64,000 nucleotides of DNA from Streptomyces cellulosae (GTDB lineage Bacteria > Actinomycetota > Actinomycetes > Streptomycetales > Streptomycetaceae), in the NCBI GenBank assembly GCA_014655195.1, contig BNBH01000002.1, positions 62,001 through 126,000 on the forward strand, in the 5' to 3' direction. A model generated the notes under the pieces. It was given only the letters and a program-made list of their open reading frames with translations, was not told the DNA's origin and ran no database searches. The position numbers and the translations under genes were made by a program. Positions 6,444 to 15,393 of this stretch are shown piece after piece. Positions within the stretch are counted from its first letter, which is position 1. Every line of letters starts with the position of its first letter.

Positions 6444-8099
6444 ATGACGCAGGACCTCAGGACACCCCACGGCCGCCCGTCCCACCACCCCGAACTCCGC
6501 GCCGCCGCCCGACACATCGGCCGCCGCCGTTTCCTGACCGCCACCGGCGCCGCCGCCGCGCTCGCCTTCGCCGTCGGTGTGCCCGGCGCGGGCACCGCGG
6601 CCGCCGCCGAGCTGGACGCGGGCCGGCTTCCCGCCGACCCCTTCACCCTCGGCGTCGCATCCGGCGACCCGCACCCCGACTCGGTGCTGCTGTGGACCCG
6701 CCTCGCCCCCTCCCCGTACCAGGCCGACGGCGGACTGCCCGCCCGCCGCGTCACCGTCGAGTGGGAACTCGCCCTGGACGCCCGCTTCCGCAGCGTCGTC
6801 AGACGCGGGAAGACCACCGCCCACCCGGAGTTCCACCACACCGTGCACGTCGAGGCGGGCGGGCTCGCCCCCGGCCGCGTCTACCACTACCGCTTCCGCG
6901 CCGGCCGCCACGTCAGCCCGGTCGGCCGCACCCGCACCGCCCCCGCCGCCCACAGCCGCGCCGACGCCCTGACCTTCGGCGTCGTCTCCTGCCAGCGCTA
7001 CGACCAGGGCTACTACACCGCCTACCGGCACCTCGCGGACGAGGACCTCGACGTCGTCTTCCACCTCGGCGACTACCTCTACGAGTACGCCGTCAACGAC
7101 GCCGCCGGCGCCCGCGCCTACCCGGCCGGCACCCTGCCCTCCGGCCTCTTCGGCCACGAGACCGTCACACTGGAGGACTACCGGCTGCGGTACGCCCTCT
7201 ACAAGTCCGACCCCGACCTCAGGGCCGCGCACGCCGCGCACCCCTTCGTCGTCACCTGGGACGACCACGAGACCGAGAACAACTACGCCGACGACACCCC
7301 CGAGAACAGCGTCCCGCCGGAGGAGTTCCTGCTGCGCCGGGCCGCCGCCTACCGCGCCTACTGGGAGAACATGCCGCTGCGCCGGCCCCAGCTCCCCGAG
7401 GGCCCCGACCTGAGGCTGTACCGCCGGCTGCACTGGGGCCGGCTCGCCCAGTTCGACGTGCTCGACACCCGCCAGTACCGCTCCGACCAGGCCTACGGCG
7501 ACGGCTGGCAGTACCCGGGACCGGACTCCGAGGACCCCTCGCGCACCCTCACCGGCGCCGCCCAGGAGCGCTGGCTGCTCGACGGCTGGCGCCGCTCCGA
7601 CGCGGTGTGGAACGTCGTGCCGCAGCAGGTCACCTTCTCCCAGCGGCTCGACACCCCCACCCCGCCCGCCAAGGTCTCCATGGACTCCTGGGACGGCTAC
7701 CCGGCCTCCCGCGAACGCGTCCTGGCCGGCGCGCAGGCCGCCGGCGTCGAGAACCTGATGGTCCTCACCGGCGACGTGCACGTCCACTACGGCTTCGACA
7801 TCAAGCGTGACTTCGCCGACCCCGGCTCGAAAACCGTGGGCACCGAGATCGTCACCACGTCCGTCACCAGCGGCGGCAACGGGTCGGAGAAGCCCGCCAA
7901 TCACGGCAACCTGACCGCCGCCAACCCGCATCTGCGGTTCTACAACGGCCTGCGCGGCTACACGACCGTCACCCTCGGCCAGCAGCAGGCGCGCGCCGAC
8001 TTCAAGACGGTCTCCCACGTCACCACGCAGGGCGCGCCGCTCACCACCGCCGCCTCCTTCGTCACGGAGGCGGGTGACCCGGGGCTCAAGCCGGCGTGA
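6444..8099 (+). CDS. phoA: Secreted alkaline phosphatase, PhoD family (PhoA type)
   Basis: 551 aa from ATG 6444 behind AGGGGAGGA. The N-terminus carries a twin-arginine signal (RRRFLTATG then an Ala-rich hydrophobic stretch ending about residue 54), so the folded metalloenzyme is exported by Tat. The mature part shows the PhoD pattern: N-terminal beta domain (FTLGVASGDP, WTRLAP), then metal-site motifs FGVVSCQRY, FHLGDYLYEY, WDDHETENNY and VLTGDVHVHYGFD, which bind Fe/Ca in PhoD enzymes. It hydrolyses phosphomono- and diesters outside the cell to supply phosphate. Location and sequence fit the PhoP-dependent phosphatase called PhoA in S. coelicolor. Its 3' end overlaps the convergent Gfo/Idh gene by 14 bp. 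Confidence 0.92.
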   Translation: MTQDLRTPHGRPSHHPELRAAARHIGRRRFLTATGAAAALAFAVGVPGAGTAAAAELDAGRLPADPFTLGVASGDPHPDSVLLWTRLAPSPYQADGGLPARRVTVEWELALDARFRSVVRRGKTTAHPEFHHTVHVEAGGLAPGRVYHYRFRAGRHVSPVGRTRTAPAAHSRADALTFGVVSCQRYDQGYYTAYRHLADEDLDVVFHLGDYLYEYAVNDAAGARAYPAGTLPSGLFGHETVTLEDYRLRYALYKSDPDLRAAHAAHPFVVTWDDHETENNYADDTPENSVPPEEFLLRRAAAYRAYWENMPLRRPQLPEGPDLRLYRRLHWGRLAQFDVLDTRQYRSDQAYGDGWQYPGPDSEDPSRTLTGAAQERWLLDGWRRSDAVWNVVPQQVTFSQRLDTPTPPAKVSMDSWDGYPASRERVLAGAQAAGVENLMVLTGDVHVHYGFDIKRDFADPGSKTVGTEIVTTSVTSGGNGSEKPANHGNLTAANPHLRFYNGLRGYTTVTLGQQQARADFKTVSHVTTQGAPLTTAASFVTEAGDPGLKPA

Positions 8100-9111
8100 C
8101 CGCCAGGCCGTCGGCCTCCTCGCCCGGGTAGCGGACGCCGACGCGGTCCCGGATCGTGTCGAGCGTCCGCATCACGGCGAGGGTGCCGTCCAGCGGGACC
8201 ACCGGCGACTCCGTCTCCCCGGCCCGCAGCGCCCGCATCACCTCCGCCGCCTCGTGCTTGAGGCTCGCCCGCGGACCGTGGGCCGGGTCGGCGGTGAACT
8301 CCTCGGCGTCCCGCCCGTCCCGGCGCAGCACGAACCGCTCCGGGAAGAAGAAGCCGTCCGGGATGTCGATCCGGCCCTCCGACCCGGTGACCGACGCGGA
8401 GGTGGCCGTACCGCCCACGATGGAGCAGTGCACCGAGGCGAGGGCGCCGTTCTCCCAGGAGAGCAGCGCCCCTGTCTGCAGGTCGACGCCCTCCTCGGAG
8501 AGCATCGAGCGCGCCACGACGTCCGACGGCTCCCCGAGCAGCAGGTGCGCGAACGACACCGGGTACACCCCGAGGTCCAGCAGCGCGCCGCCGCCGAGCG
8601 CGGGGTCGCGCAGCCGGTGCGTGGCCGGGAACGGACCCGAAAGCCCGAAGTCCGCCTGCACATGGCGTACTTCGCCGATCGCGCCGTCGGCGACCAGCGC
8701 CTTGAGGCGGCGCACCATGGGGTGGCAGTACATCCACATGGCCTCCATCAGGAAGCGCCCGCCGTCCCGCGCCAGCGTGACCAGTTCGGCCGCCTCGCGC
8801 ACGTTCAGCGTGAACGGCTTCTCGCACAGCACGTGCTGCCCGGCCTCCAGCATCATCCCGGCGGCCGCGCGGTGCGCCGAGTGCGGGGTCGCGACGTACA
8901 CGACGTCGAGGCCGTCGTCCGCCGCGAGCGTCTCCCAGTCGCCGTAGGCGCGCGGTATGCCGAACCGGTCGGCGAAGGTCTTGGCCGACTCCACCGAGCG
9001 GGACGCCACCGCGACGACCTCGGCGTCGGGCATGTCCACCAGGTCCGCCGTGAACGTCGCGGCCATGCCGCCGGTCGCCAGGATCCCCCAGCGCACCTTC
9101 TGCTCTGTCAT
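8086..9111 (-). CDS. Gfo/Idh/MocA family oxidoreductase
   Basis: 341 aa from ATG 9111 (preceded by GGGACGG); the frame is open further upstream but the Rossmann fold starts right here with KVRWGILATGGMAATF. The EKPF motif in LCEKPFTLN is the family's Pro-cis-peptide/lysine signature, and the C-terminal domain contains the usual open beta-sheet. Such enzymes oxidise or reduce sugars, inositols or dihydrodiols with NAD(P). A near-perfect 14-bp LacI-type operator of CebR form lies 49 bp upstream, suggesting control by cellobiose or another sugar. Convergent overlap of 14 bp with the phosphatase gene. Confidence 0.9.
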   Translation of the reverse strand: MTEQKVRWGILATGGMAATFTADLVDMPDAEVVAVASRSVESAKTFADRFGIPRAYGDWETLAADDGLDVVYVATPHSAHRAAAGMMLEAGQHVLCEKPFTLNVREAAELVTLARDGGRFLMEAMWMYCHPMVRRLKALVADGAIGEVRHVQADFGLSGPFPATHRLRDPALGGGALLDLGVYPVSFAHLLLGEPSDVVARSMLSEEGVDLQTGALLSWENGALASVHCSIVGGTATSASVTGSEGRIDIPDGFFFPERFVLRRDGRDAEEFTADPAHGPRASLKHEAAEVMRALRAGETESPVVPLDGTLAVMRTLDTIRDRVGVRYPGEEADGLAVTPA

Positions 9112-9159
9112 CCGTCCCACCCTGATCGTGTCGTTCGCCGTATCGTCGACGAAGGCCGA

Positions 9160-9173
9160 TGGAAGCGCTCCCA
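9160..9173 (-). promoter_or_regulatory. CebR/LacI-like operator
   Basis: On the minus strand TGGGAGCGCTTCCA, one mismatch from the CebR box TGGGAGCGCTCCCA, centred about 55 bp upstream of the oxidoreductase start. Confidence 0.6.
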
Positions 9174-9250
9174 TGACATCGCCGTCGACGCCGAGCACTC
9201 CGTACGAGCTGAGAGCATAGGGAGCCGATGGCATGAAAAGGGAGGGGCAC

Positions 9251-10606
9251 ATGCCCGAGGGCGGGGCGTCCATATCGAAATCGACTCATAACGGGATGCC
9301 GGGCGCGGGGGCGGGGGCCGGGGCCGGGGCGGTGGCCCCTCCGGGCGCGGCGGCGGCTCCGCCGGGACGGCGCACCGGCGGCGGGGCGCCGCGGGCCGGC
9401 GCGCTGGTCACCTTCATCCTCGGCGGCCTGACCGCCGTGACGCCGCTGGCGATGGACATGTACCTCCCGGCCCTGCCGGAGGTCACCCGGTCGCTGAGCG
9501 CGCCCGCCGCGACCGTCCAGCTCACCCTCACCGCGTGTCTGGCAGGCATGGCGCTCGGGCAGCTCGTGGTCGGCCCGATGAGCGACCGCTGGGGCCGGCG
9601 CCGTCCGCTGCTCGTCGGTCTCGTCATCTACGTCGTGGCCACCGCGCTGTGCGCCTTCGCGCCGACCGTCGAACTCCTCGTCGCCTGCCGGCTGGCGCAG
9701 GGTCTCGCGGGCGCCGCCGGCATCGTCATCGCGCGAGCGGTCGCCCGTGACCTGTACGACGGCGTCGCCCTGGCCCGCTTCTTCTCCACCCTCATGCTGA
9801 TCTCCGGCATGGCGCCGATCCTGGCGCCGCTGATCGGCGGTCAGGTCCTGCGGTTCACCGACTGGCGGGGCGTCTTCGTCGTCCTCACGATCCTCGGCGT
9901 GCTGCTGACGGCGCTCGTGTGGACGAAGCTGCCCGAGACGCTGGCGCCCGCCGACCGGCACGGCGGGAACGTCCGCGAGGCCCTGGCGCCGATGCGCCGG
10001 CTGCTCGCCGACCGGGTCTTCACCGGCTACATGCTCGCCGGCGGCTTCGCCTTCGCCTCCCTCTTCTCGTACGTCGCGGCCTCCCCGTTCGTCATGCAGG
10101 AGATCTACGGCGCCTCCCCGCAGACCTTCAGCCTGCTGTTCGGGCTCAACTCGATCGGCCTGATGATCATGGGTCAGGTCAACGGGAAGATCCTGGTCGG
10201 CCGGGTCCGGCTGGACAAGGCGCTCGGCGCCGGACTCGCCGTCGTGGTCGCCGCCGCGACGGCGCTGCTGCTGATGTCGGTGGGTGTGTTCGGTGAGACG
10301 GGCCTGGTGCCGGTCGCCGTGGCGCTGTTCGTACTCATGTCGTCCATGGGCGTCGTCATGCCCAACACCCAGACGCTTCCGCTGATGCGGGCCCGGCACG
10401 CGGCCGGCTCCGCGTCCGCCCTGCTCGGCACGACGTCCTTCCTCATCGGCGCGATCGCCTCCCCGCTGGTCGGCATCGCCGGCGAGGACACCGCCGTCCC
10501 GATGGCCGTCGTCCAGCTGGCCTCCGCCCTGGTGGCGACGGCCTGCTTCCTGGGAATGTGCCGCCCGTGGAAGAGCGGGACGAACACGAAGGGCGGGGGC
10601 GTCTGA
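9251..10606 (+). CDS. MFS multidrug efflux transporter, Bcr/CflA family
   Basis: 451 aa from ATG 9251 behind GGGAGGGG (an in-frame ATG at 9233 is less well placed). A Gly/Ala/Pro-rich cytoplasmic N-terminus of about 45 residues precedes twelve predicted membrane helices. MDMYLPALPEV in helix 1 and the loop GPMSDRWGRRRPLLVG (motif A between helices 2 and 3) identify a proton-driven drug:H+ antiporter of the Bcr/CflA type. Substrate unknown. The serine-hydrolase gene overlaps its 3' end by about 49 bp, so the two are probably cotranscribed; a hydrolase plus exporter pair would fit drug resistance. Confidence 0.88.
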   Translation: MPEGGASISKSTHNGMPGAGAGAGAGAVAPPGAAAAPPGRRTGGGAPRAGALVTFILGGLTAVTPLAMDMYLPALPEVTRSLSAPAATVQLTLTACLAGMALGQLVVGPMSDRWGRRRPLLVGLVIYVVATALCAFAPTVELLVACRLAQGLAGAAGIVIARAVARDLYDGVALARFFSTLMLISGMAPILAPLIGGQVLRFTDWRGVFVVLTILGVLLTALVWTKLPETLAPADRHGGNVREALAPMRRLLADRVFTGYMLAGGFAFASLFSYVAASPFVMQEIYGASPQTFSLLFGLNSIGLMIMGQVNGKILVGRVRLDKALGAGLAVVVAAATALLLMSVGVFGETGLVPVAVALFVLMSSMGVVMPNTQTLPLMRARHAAGSASALLGTTSFLIGAIASPLVGIAGEDTAVPMAVVQLASALVATACFLGMCRPWKSGTNTKGGGV

Positions 10607-11736
10607 GCACCCCGCGACTGCGCCGGGGCACGCCGGAACGCGCCGGGCTGGACGCCGGCGAACTGCGGCGCCTGGCCGAGGAGGTCCGCGCCCGCACCGA
10701 GGGGCCACGGCCCTGGGCGGCTGGCGCGGTGGTGGTCGTCGGACGCGGTCCAGTGATCGCCGTCGAGGAGGCGGCGGGCTGGGCGGTGCGGTACGCCGGC
10801 TGGGACGAGCACGCCGACGCGCCCGTGGAGCTGCCGCCGGAGCAGCGGGTGCCGATGACCGTGGACACCCCGTTCGACCTGGCCTCCCTCAGCAAGCTGT
10901 TCGCGGCCGTGGCCGCCGTGCAGCAGATCGAGCGGGGCACGCTGGGCCTGGACTCGCGCGTCGGCACGTACCTGCCGGACTTCACGGCGGCCGTACGGCA
11001 CGGCATCACGGTGCGCCACCTGCTCACCCACACCTCCGGGCTGCGCCCCGAACTGCCCCTGTACGACTGCGCCGACGACGCGGAACGCCTGGCACTGCTG
11101 CGTGCGGAACGCCCGGTCGCCGCGCCCGGCACGTACCGCTACTCCGACCTCAACATGCTGCTGCTCCAGCACGTCCTGGAACGGCTCACCGGCCGCCGCC
11201 TCGACGTGCTGGTGCGCGACGGCATCACCCGGCCGCTCGGCATGGACGCGACCGGGTTCGGGCCGTGCCCGACGGCGGCGGCGACCGAGGACCAGCGGCG
11301 GCCGTGGGCGAAGGCGGACCGGGGGATGCTGCGGGGCGAGGTTCACGACGAGAACGCCTGGGCGCTGGGCGGGATCGCCGGCCACGCCGGCCTCTTCTCC
11401 ACGGCGGGCGACCTGGCGGTCTTCTGCCGCACCCTGCTGGCGGGCGGCTCCTACGGCCCGGCCCGCGTCCTGGGCCCGGACCACGTCGACCTGATGCTCC
11501 GCCCCCCGGGCCTGGGCTTCGCCGTCGACCAGCCGTACTTCATGGGCGCCCTCGCGGGCCACGGCGCGGCGGGCCACACCGGCTTCACCGGCACGTCCCT
11601 GGTCCTCGACAGAGCCACGGACACCTTCACCGTCCTCCTCGCCAACACGGTCCACCCCCGCCGCCCGACCCCACCGGACAGCACACCCCGCGCGGAGGCG
11701 GGGACGCGGGTGGCGCGGGCGGTACGAGGGCGGTGA
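10558..11736 (+). CDS. Serine hydrolase, beta-lactamase class C / penicillin-binding family
   Basis: 392 aa if GTG 10558 is used; GTG 10567 is equally possible and conserved sequence begins about residue 25. Catalytic motifs: SLSK (Ser nucleophile and Lys, in FDLASLSKLFAA), YSDLN (Tyr of the YxN motif), and GHTGFTG (HTG in place of KTG). HTHTSGL is the usual loop after the Ser helix. No signal peptide, so it is likely cytoplasmic, which argues against a secreted beta-lactamase and for an esterase or peptidase. Overlaps and probably is coupled to the upstream exporter. Confidence 0.88.
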   Translation: MPPVEERDEHEGRGRLSTPRLRRGTPERAGLDAGELRRLAEEVRARTEGPRPWAAGAVVVVGRGPVIAVEEAAGWAVRYAGWDEHADAPVELPPEQRVPMTVDTPFDLASLSKLFAAVAAVQQIERGTLGLDSRVGTYLPDFTAAVRHGITVRHLLTHTSGLRPELPLYDCADDAERLALLRAERPVAAPGTYRYSDLNMLLLQHVLERLTGRRLDVLVRDGITRPLGMDATGFGPCPTAAATEDQRRPWAKADRGMLRGEVHDENAWALGGIAGHAGLFSTAGDLAVFCRTLLAGGSYGPARVLGPDHVDLMLRPPGLGFAVDQPYFMGALAGHGAAGHTGFTGTSLVLDRATDTFTVLLANTVHPRRPTPPDSTPRAEAGTRVARAVRGR

Positions 11737-11779
11737 GGGGGCTCGCCCCGGGGGAAACAGAGGCCCCCGGAGGGGGCAA

Positions 11780-11785
11780 TAGAAT
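11780..11785 (+). promoter_or_regulatory. -10 box of leaderless Rsm22 gene
   Basis: TAGAAT six nt before GTG 11792; no Shine-Dalgarno, so transcription and translation probably start together. Confidence 0.4.
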
Positions 11786-11791
11786 CTCCGG

Positions 11792-12793
11792 GTGAACGCC
11801 CCCGCCCCCCTCCCCGCCGCCGACTCCCTGCGTGCCGCCCTCACCGGGCTGCTGGACGGGGTGCCCTCGCGGCAGGCCGCCGCGGCTGTCGAGCGGCTGA
11901 TTGCGCACTACCGGGGCGCCACCCCCACCGACACCCCCATCCTGCGCGACCGCGCCGACGTGGCCGCGTACGCCGCGTACCGGATGCCCGCCACCTTCGA
12001 GGCGGTGCACTCCGCGCTGCGGGCCTTCGCCGACGCCGTGCCCGGGTGGGCGCCCGGGAGCCATGTCGACGTGGGCGGCGGGACCGGCGCGGCGGCGTGG
12101 GCGGTGAGCGCGACCTGGGACGGGGAGCGGCCGGTGACCGTGCTGGACTGGGCCGCGCCCGCGCTCGACCTCGGCCGTGAACTGGCCGCCGGCCACCCCG
12201 CCCTGCGCGGCGCCCGCTGGGTGCGCGCCCGGATCGGGTCCGCGCTCACCCTGGAGCCGGCCGACCTCGTCACCGTCTCCTACGTCCTCAACGAACTCAC
12301 CGCCCCCGACCGCGCCGCCCTCGTCGACGCCGCCGCCGGCGCCGCCCAGGCCGTGGTGATCGTGGAGCCCGGCACCCCCGACGGCTACGCCCGCATGATC
12401 GAGGCCCGCGACCGGCTGATCGCCGCCGGTTTCCATGTGGCCGCGCCCTGCCCGCACAGCGCGGCCTGCCCCATCGTGCCCGGCACCGACTGGTGCCACT
12501 TCTCCGCGCGCGTCAGCCGCTCCTCGCTGCACCGCCAGATCAAGGGCGGCACCCTCCCCTACGAGGACGAGAAGTTCAGCTACGTCGCCGCGACCCGGCT
12601 GCCGGTCACCCCGGCCCCCGCCCGCGTCGTCCGCAAGCCCCAGATCCGCAAGGGCCAGGTCCTCCTCGACCTCTGCGAGAAGGACCCGGCCCTGAACCGC
12701 ACCACGGTCACCAAGCGCCACGGCGCCCTCTACCGCGCCGCCCGCGACACCGGCTGGGGCGACCCCTGGCCGCCGCCGTCCGCGCAGGACTGA
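11792..12793 (+). CDS. Rsm22/METTL17-type ribosomal small-subunit assembly protein
   Basis: 333 aa. N-terminal SAM-methyltransferase fold with motif I HVDVGGGTGAAAWA, then a cysteine-rich block CPHSAACP...DWCHFSARVSR (C220, C226, C235) and a fourth cysteine in LLDLCEKD (C295). Four cysteines at this spacing bind a 4Fe-4S cluster in mitochondrial METTL17/Rsm22, which promotes small-subunit assembly. The C-terminal block with RKGQVLLDLCEKDP is typical. Methyl transfer activity is unproven for the family. Likely leaderless mRNA (TAGAAT 6 nt before GTG). Confidence 0.88.
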   Translation: MNAPAPLPAADSLRAALTGLLDGVPSRQAAAAVERLIAHYRGATPTDTPILRDRADVAAYAAYRMPATFEAVHSALRAFADAVPGWAPGSHVDVGGGTGAAAWAVSATWDGERPVTVLDWAAPALDLGRELAAGHPALRGARWVRARIGSALTLEPADLVTVSYVLNELTAPDRAALVDAAAGAAQAVVIVEPGTPDGYARMIEARDRLIAAGFHVAAPCPHSAACPIVPGTDWCHFSARVSRSSLHRQIKGGTLPYEDEKFSYVAATRLPVTPAPARVVRKPQIRKGQVLLDLCEKDPALNRTTVTKRHGALYRAARDTGWGDPWPPPSAQD

Positions 12794-12858
12794 CCGCCTG
12801 AGCATCAGCCCCGCGTCCGGCGAGACGCATCGTCTTGTCAACCTGATAAATTCGGGCC

Positions 12859-13482
12859 ATGGCCCGGAACCAGTCGTCGTCCGCCCCCGACACCTCGCGC
12901 CGCAGCGAGCGGTCCCGTCGCGCCATCTACGACGCCGCCCTCGCCCTCGTCGCCGAGGTGGGGTACCCGAAGACCACCATCGAGGGGATCGCCTCCCGCG
13001 CCGGCGTCGGCAAGCAGACGATCTACCGCTGGTGGTCGTCGAAGGCCGACGTGCTGCTCGAGGCGTTCCTCGATCTCGGCGACCAGGCCGCCGAGGCCGC
13101 CGGACAGATGCCGTACACCATCCCCGACACCGGCGACCTCGCCGCCGACCTCAAGGGCGTCCTGCGCGCCACCGTCGACGAGCTGAGCGACCCCGCCTTC
13201 GAGGCGCCCTCCCGCGCCCTGGCCGCCGAGGGCGTCGTCAACGAGGAGCTCGGCCGCCGCTTCGTCGCCGAACTCCTCGGACCGCAGCTCGAGCTCTACG
13301 TCGAGCGGCTGCGCGCCGCGCAGGAGACCGGGGAGGTCCGCCCCGACATCGACCCGCGCATCGCCCTGGAGCTCTTCGTCTCCCCGCTCGCCCAGCGCTG
13401 GCTGCAGTACACCGGCCCCATCACCTACGAGTACACCGACACCCTCGTCGACTACGCCCTGTACGGCCTCGCCCCCCGCTGA
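12859..13482 (+). CDS. TetR family transcriptional regulator
   Basis: 207 aa. N-terminal TetR DNA-binding domain at about residues 15-65: [40 protein letters not shown] is the helix-turn-helix (split here only by its own loop). The C-terminal part is all helical, with the C-terminal TetR_C-like pattern ending [14 protein letters not shown] 12859 has TAAATT 6 nt upstream and no Shine-Dalgarno, so leaderless. No obvious target gene is divergent; it may control the upstream Rsm22 gene, itself, or distant genes. Ligand unknown. Its last codons lie inside a tandem duplication (13465-13570). Confidence 0.9.
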   Translation: MARNQSSSAPDTSRRSERSRRAIYDAALALVAEVGYPKTTIEGIASRAGVGKQTIYRWWSSKADVLLEAFLDLGDQAAEAAGQMPYTIPDTGDLAADLKGVLRATVDELSDPAFEAPSRALAAEGVVNEELGRRFVAELLGPQLELYVERLRAAQETGEVRPDIDPRIALELFVSPLAQRWLQYTGPITYEYTDTLVDYALYGLAPR

Positions 13483-13570
13483 ACCCGCACCTCACCGTCC
13501 GTCACCGAGCTGACCGGCCTCGCCCCCCCCCGCTGAACCCGCACCTCACCGTCCCGTCACCGAGCTGACC
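13465..13570. repeat. Tandem duplication at the end of two convergent genes
   Basis: Unit 1 13465-13515 (51 bp) and unit 2 13516-13570 (55 bp) are the same sequence apart from a C-run (6 vs 9) and one extra C. The TetR stop codon is in unit 1; the stop of the facing GDPD gene is in unit 2. Confidence 0.9.
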
Positions 13571-14427
13571 GGCCCCGGCACCCGCGCCCTGTACCGCGCC
13601 AGCCGCCCCGGCGCGTCCGTGAGGACGCCGTCGCAGCCGAGCGCCAGGGCACGGTCGCGCTGGGCCGGGGTGACGACGGTGTGCGCCCACACCCGCGGGA
13701 TCCCCGACCGCACCGCCCGCTTCACATCCCCGTCCCGCGCGCGGATGTCGACGTCCAGCAGGTCGACGAAGGAACGCCACCGCTCGGGCCGGTCGGTGCG
13801 CATCTGCTCGGCCGAGCGCCACACCTGGGTCAGCAGCCCCAGCCGGTGCACCCGCTCCGCCACCCGGGGGTCGTTGGTGTTGACGAACACCGACCGGGTC
13901 AGCCCCCGCTCCCGGATCATCCCCGCCACCCGCCCGAGCCCGGCCGGGTCCTTCAGCTCCAGCATCAGCAGGATCCGCCCGCCCAGCCGGTCCAGCACCT
14001 CCTCGACCGTCGGCGGCGGCTCCGACCGCCAGCTCCCGGGCAGCCGGTCGCGCGGACGCAGCCGCACGCCCTTCCACTCCTCCGCGTCCAGCTTCCGCAC
14101 CAGCCCGCCCAGGAAGGTCGTACGGTTCAGGGTCGCGTCGTGGAAGACCACCGGCGTGCCGTCCCGCAGCACCCGGGTGTCGAGGTCCAGCACCTGCGCC
14201 GTACCCCGCCGGTACGCCGCCATCAGCCCCGACATGCTGTTCTCCGGCACCTCGCGTGCCCCGCCGCGGTGCGCCACGTACGTCACCCGGGGCAGCGAGT
14301 CCACCGTCAGCGGGCCGTCGCCCCACTCCAGCGGGTGCGAGCCGCCGTGCCCGGTGAGCGTCAGCGCGGCCAGGGACACCACGGACATCAGGGCGGCCGG
14401 CGCCGACGACGCGATCCACGTGACCAT
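13546..14427 (-). CDS. Glycerophosphodiester phosphodiesterase, secreted or anchored
   Basis: 293 aa with an N-terminal hydrophobic segment (about 8-26: APAALMSVVSLAALTLTG) that may be a signal peptide or anchor. The catalytic region has YVAHRGGAREVPENS (His-Arg and Glu), DLDTRVLRDGTPVVFHD (metal-binding acid residues and the second His) and LMLELKD (Glu), the full GDPD TIM-barrel set. It hydrolyses deacylated phospholipids to glycerol-3-phosphate and alcohol using Ca2+ or Mg2+. Single gene; its stop codon lies in the second copy of the tandem duplication. Confidence 0.92.
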   Translation of the reverse strand: MVTWIASSAPAALMSVVSLAALTLTGHGGSHPLEWGDGPLTVDSLPRVTYVAHRGGAREVPENSMSGLMAAYRRGTAQVLDLDTRVLRDGTPVVFHDATLNRTTFLGGLVRKLDAEEWKGVRLRPRDRLPGSWRSEPPPTVEEVLDRLGGRILLMLELKDPAGLGRVAGMIRERGLTRSVFVNTNDPRVAERVHRLGLLTQVWRSAEQMRTDRPERWRSFVDLLDVDIRARDGDVKRAVRSGIPRVWAHTVVTPAQRDRALALGCDGVLTDAPGRLARYRARVPGPVSSVTGR

Positions 14428-14642
14428 GGCGCCACGGTAGGCGGGATCATCAGGGCGTACCGTGCACCGACACCCACTCCGCGGCCGCCCGGCGGATGTC
14501 CTCTTCGCCCCACCGGTCAGCTTCCGCCCGGTGCCGTCACCCTCGTCCCACCTGCGGTGATTACGCGCTCCGGGCCCCCGATGCGCACGATCGTGGGACC
14601 ATAGGGCATGCTGGAGCGCACGACGGCGAGGCGAGGGGATAG

Positions 14643-15377
14643 ATGAGCGCGGACTTCGGCGGCCGGAGCGGCCGGCAGGGCAAACTCTCCCAGTGGCTGC
14701 GAGGACGCCGCCCGAAGCAGGCCGCCGGTGACGACGGCCGTGAGGCCCTGCTGCTCGCCGCCGCCGAAGCGGGACTGCCCCTCGCGCCCGCCGCGCACCC
14801 CGCCGGCTACCGCTGTTCCTGCGACCGCGTGGGCTGTCCCACCCCCGCCCGGCACCCCGTCTCCTTCGCCTGGCAGACCCAGTCGACCACCGACCGCGCC
14901 CAGATCGAGCGCTGGGCCCGCCACCAGCCGCAGGCCAACTTCATCACCGCGACCGGCATGATGCACGACGTCCTCGACGTCCCCCTCGACGCGGGCCGCG
15001 AGGCGCTGGAGCGGATGCGGAGGGACGGGGTCGAGGCCGGCCCGGTCGCCGAGAGCGACGACGGCCGCATGCTGTTCTTCACCCTCACCCGGGGCACCCC
15101 CGAGGACGAGGACGAGTGGTGGCCCTGCGAGCTGGACTGCCATCCCGAGACCATGGACGAGCATCCCGGACTGCGCTGGCACTGCCGGGGCTCCTACGTC
15201 CTGGTCCCCCCGGCCCGCCTCCCCGGCGACGACGACCCGTCGGTCCGCTGGGTACGCGGCCCCGAGCACGCGCTGCCCGACCCGCTGAGTCTGCTGGAGT
15301 ACCTCACGGACGCCTGCGCCCGGTACGCGGACGGCCGCCCCGACCCCACCGGCGCCGCCTGGCCCCTCCGCCACTGA
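14643..15377 (+). CDS. Bifunctional DNA primase/polymerase-domain protein
   Basis: 244 aa; ATG 14643 behind GAGGGGAT. After a basic 30-residue N-terminus comes ALLLAAAEAGLPLAPAAHPAGYRCSCDRVGCPTPARHPVSFAWQTQST: the cysteine-containing 'C-x-C...C-x4-H' region typical of Prim-Pol N-terminal domain proteins in Streptomyces, followed by DVLDVPLDAGREAL with acidic metal-site candidates and WHCRGSYVLVPPAR. Such short proteins in actinomycete cores are annotated as primase/polymerase-like but no activity is shown; the usual catalytic DxD is here DVPLD, perhaps altered. Not in a mobile context. Confidence 0.75.
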   Translation: MSADFGGRSGRQGKLSQWLRGRRPKQAAGDDGREALLLAAAEAGLPLAPAAHPAGYRCSCDRVGCPTPARHPVSFAWQTQSTTDRAQIERWARHQPQANFITATGMMHDVLDVPLDAGREALERMRRDGVEAGPVAESDDGRMLFFTLTRGTPEDEDEWWPCELDCHPETMDEHPGLRWHCRGSYVLVPPARLPGDDDPSVRWVRGPEHALPDPLSLLEYLTDACARYADGRPDPTGAAWPLRH

Positions 15378-15393
15378 CCGGCGCGGCCCGCTC

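Noticed and set aside
7958..10708. 916-codon minus-strand frame
   Set aside because: Arg/Gly/Pro-rich shadow of the MFS and Gfo/Idh genes with no domain pattern.
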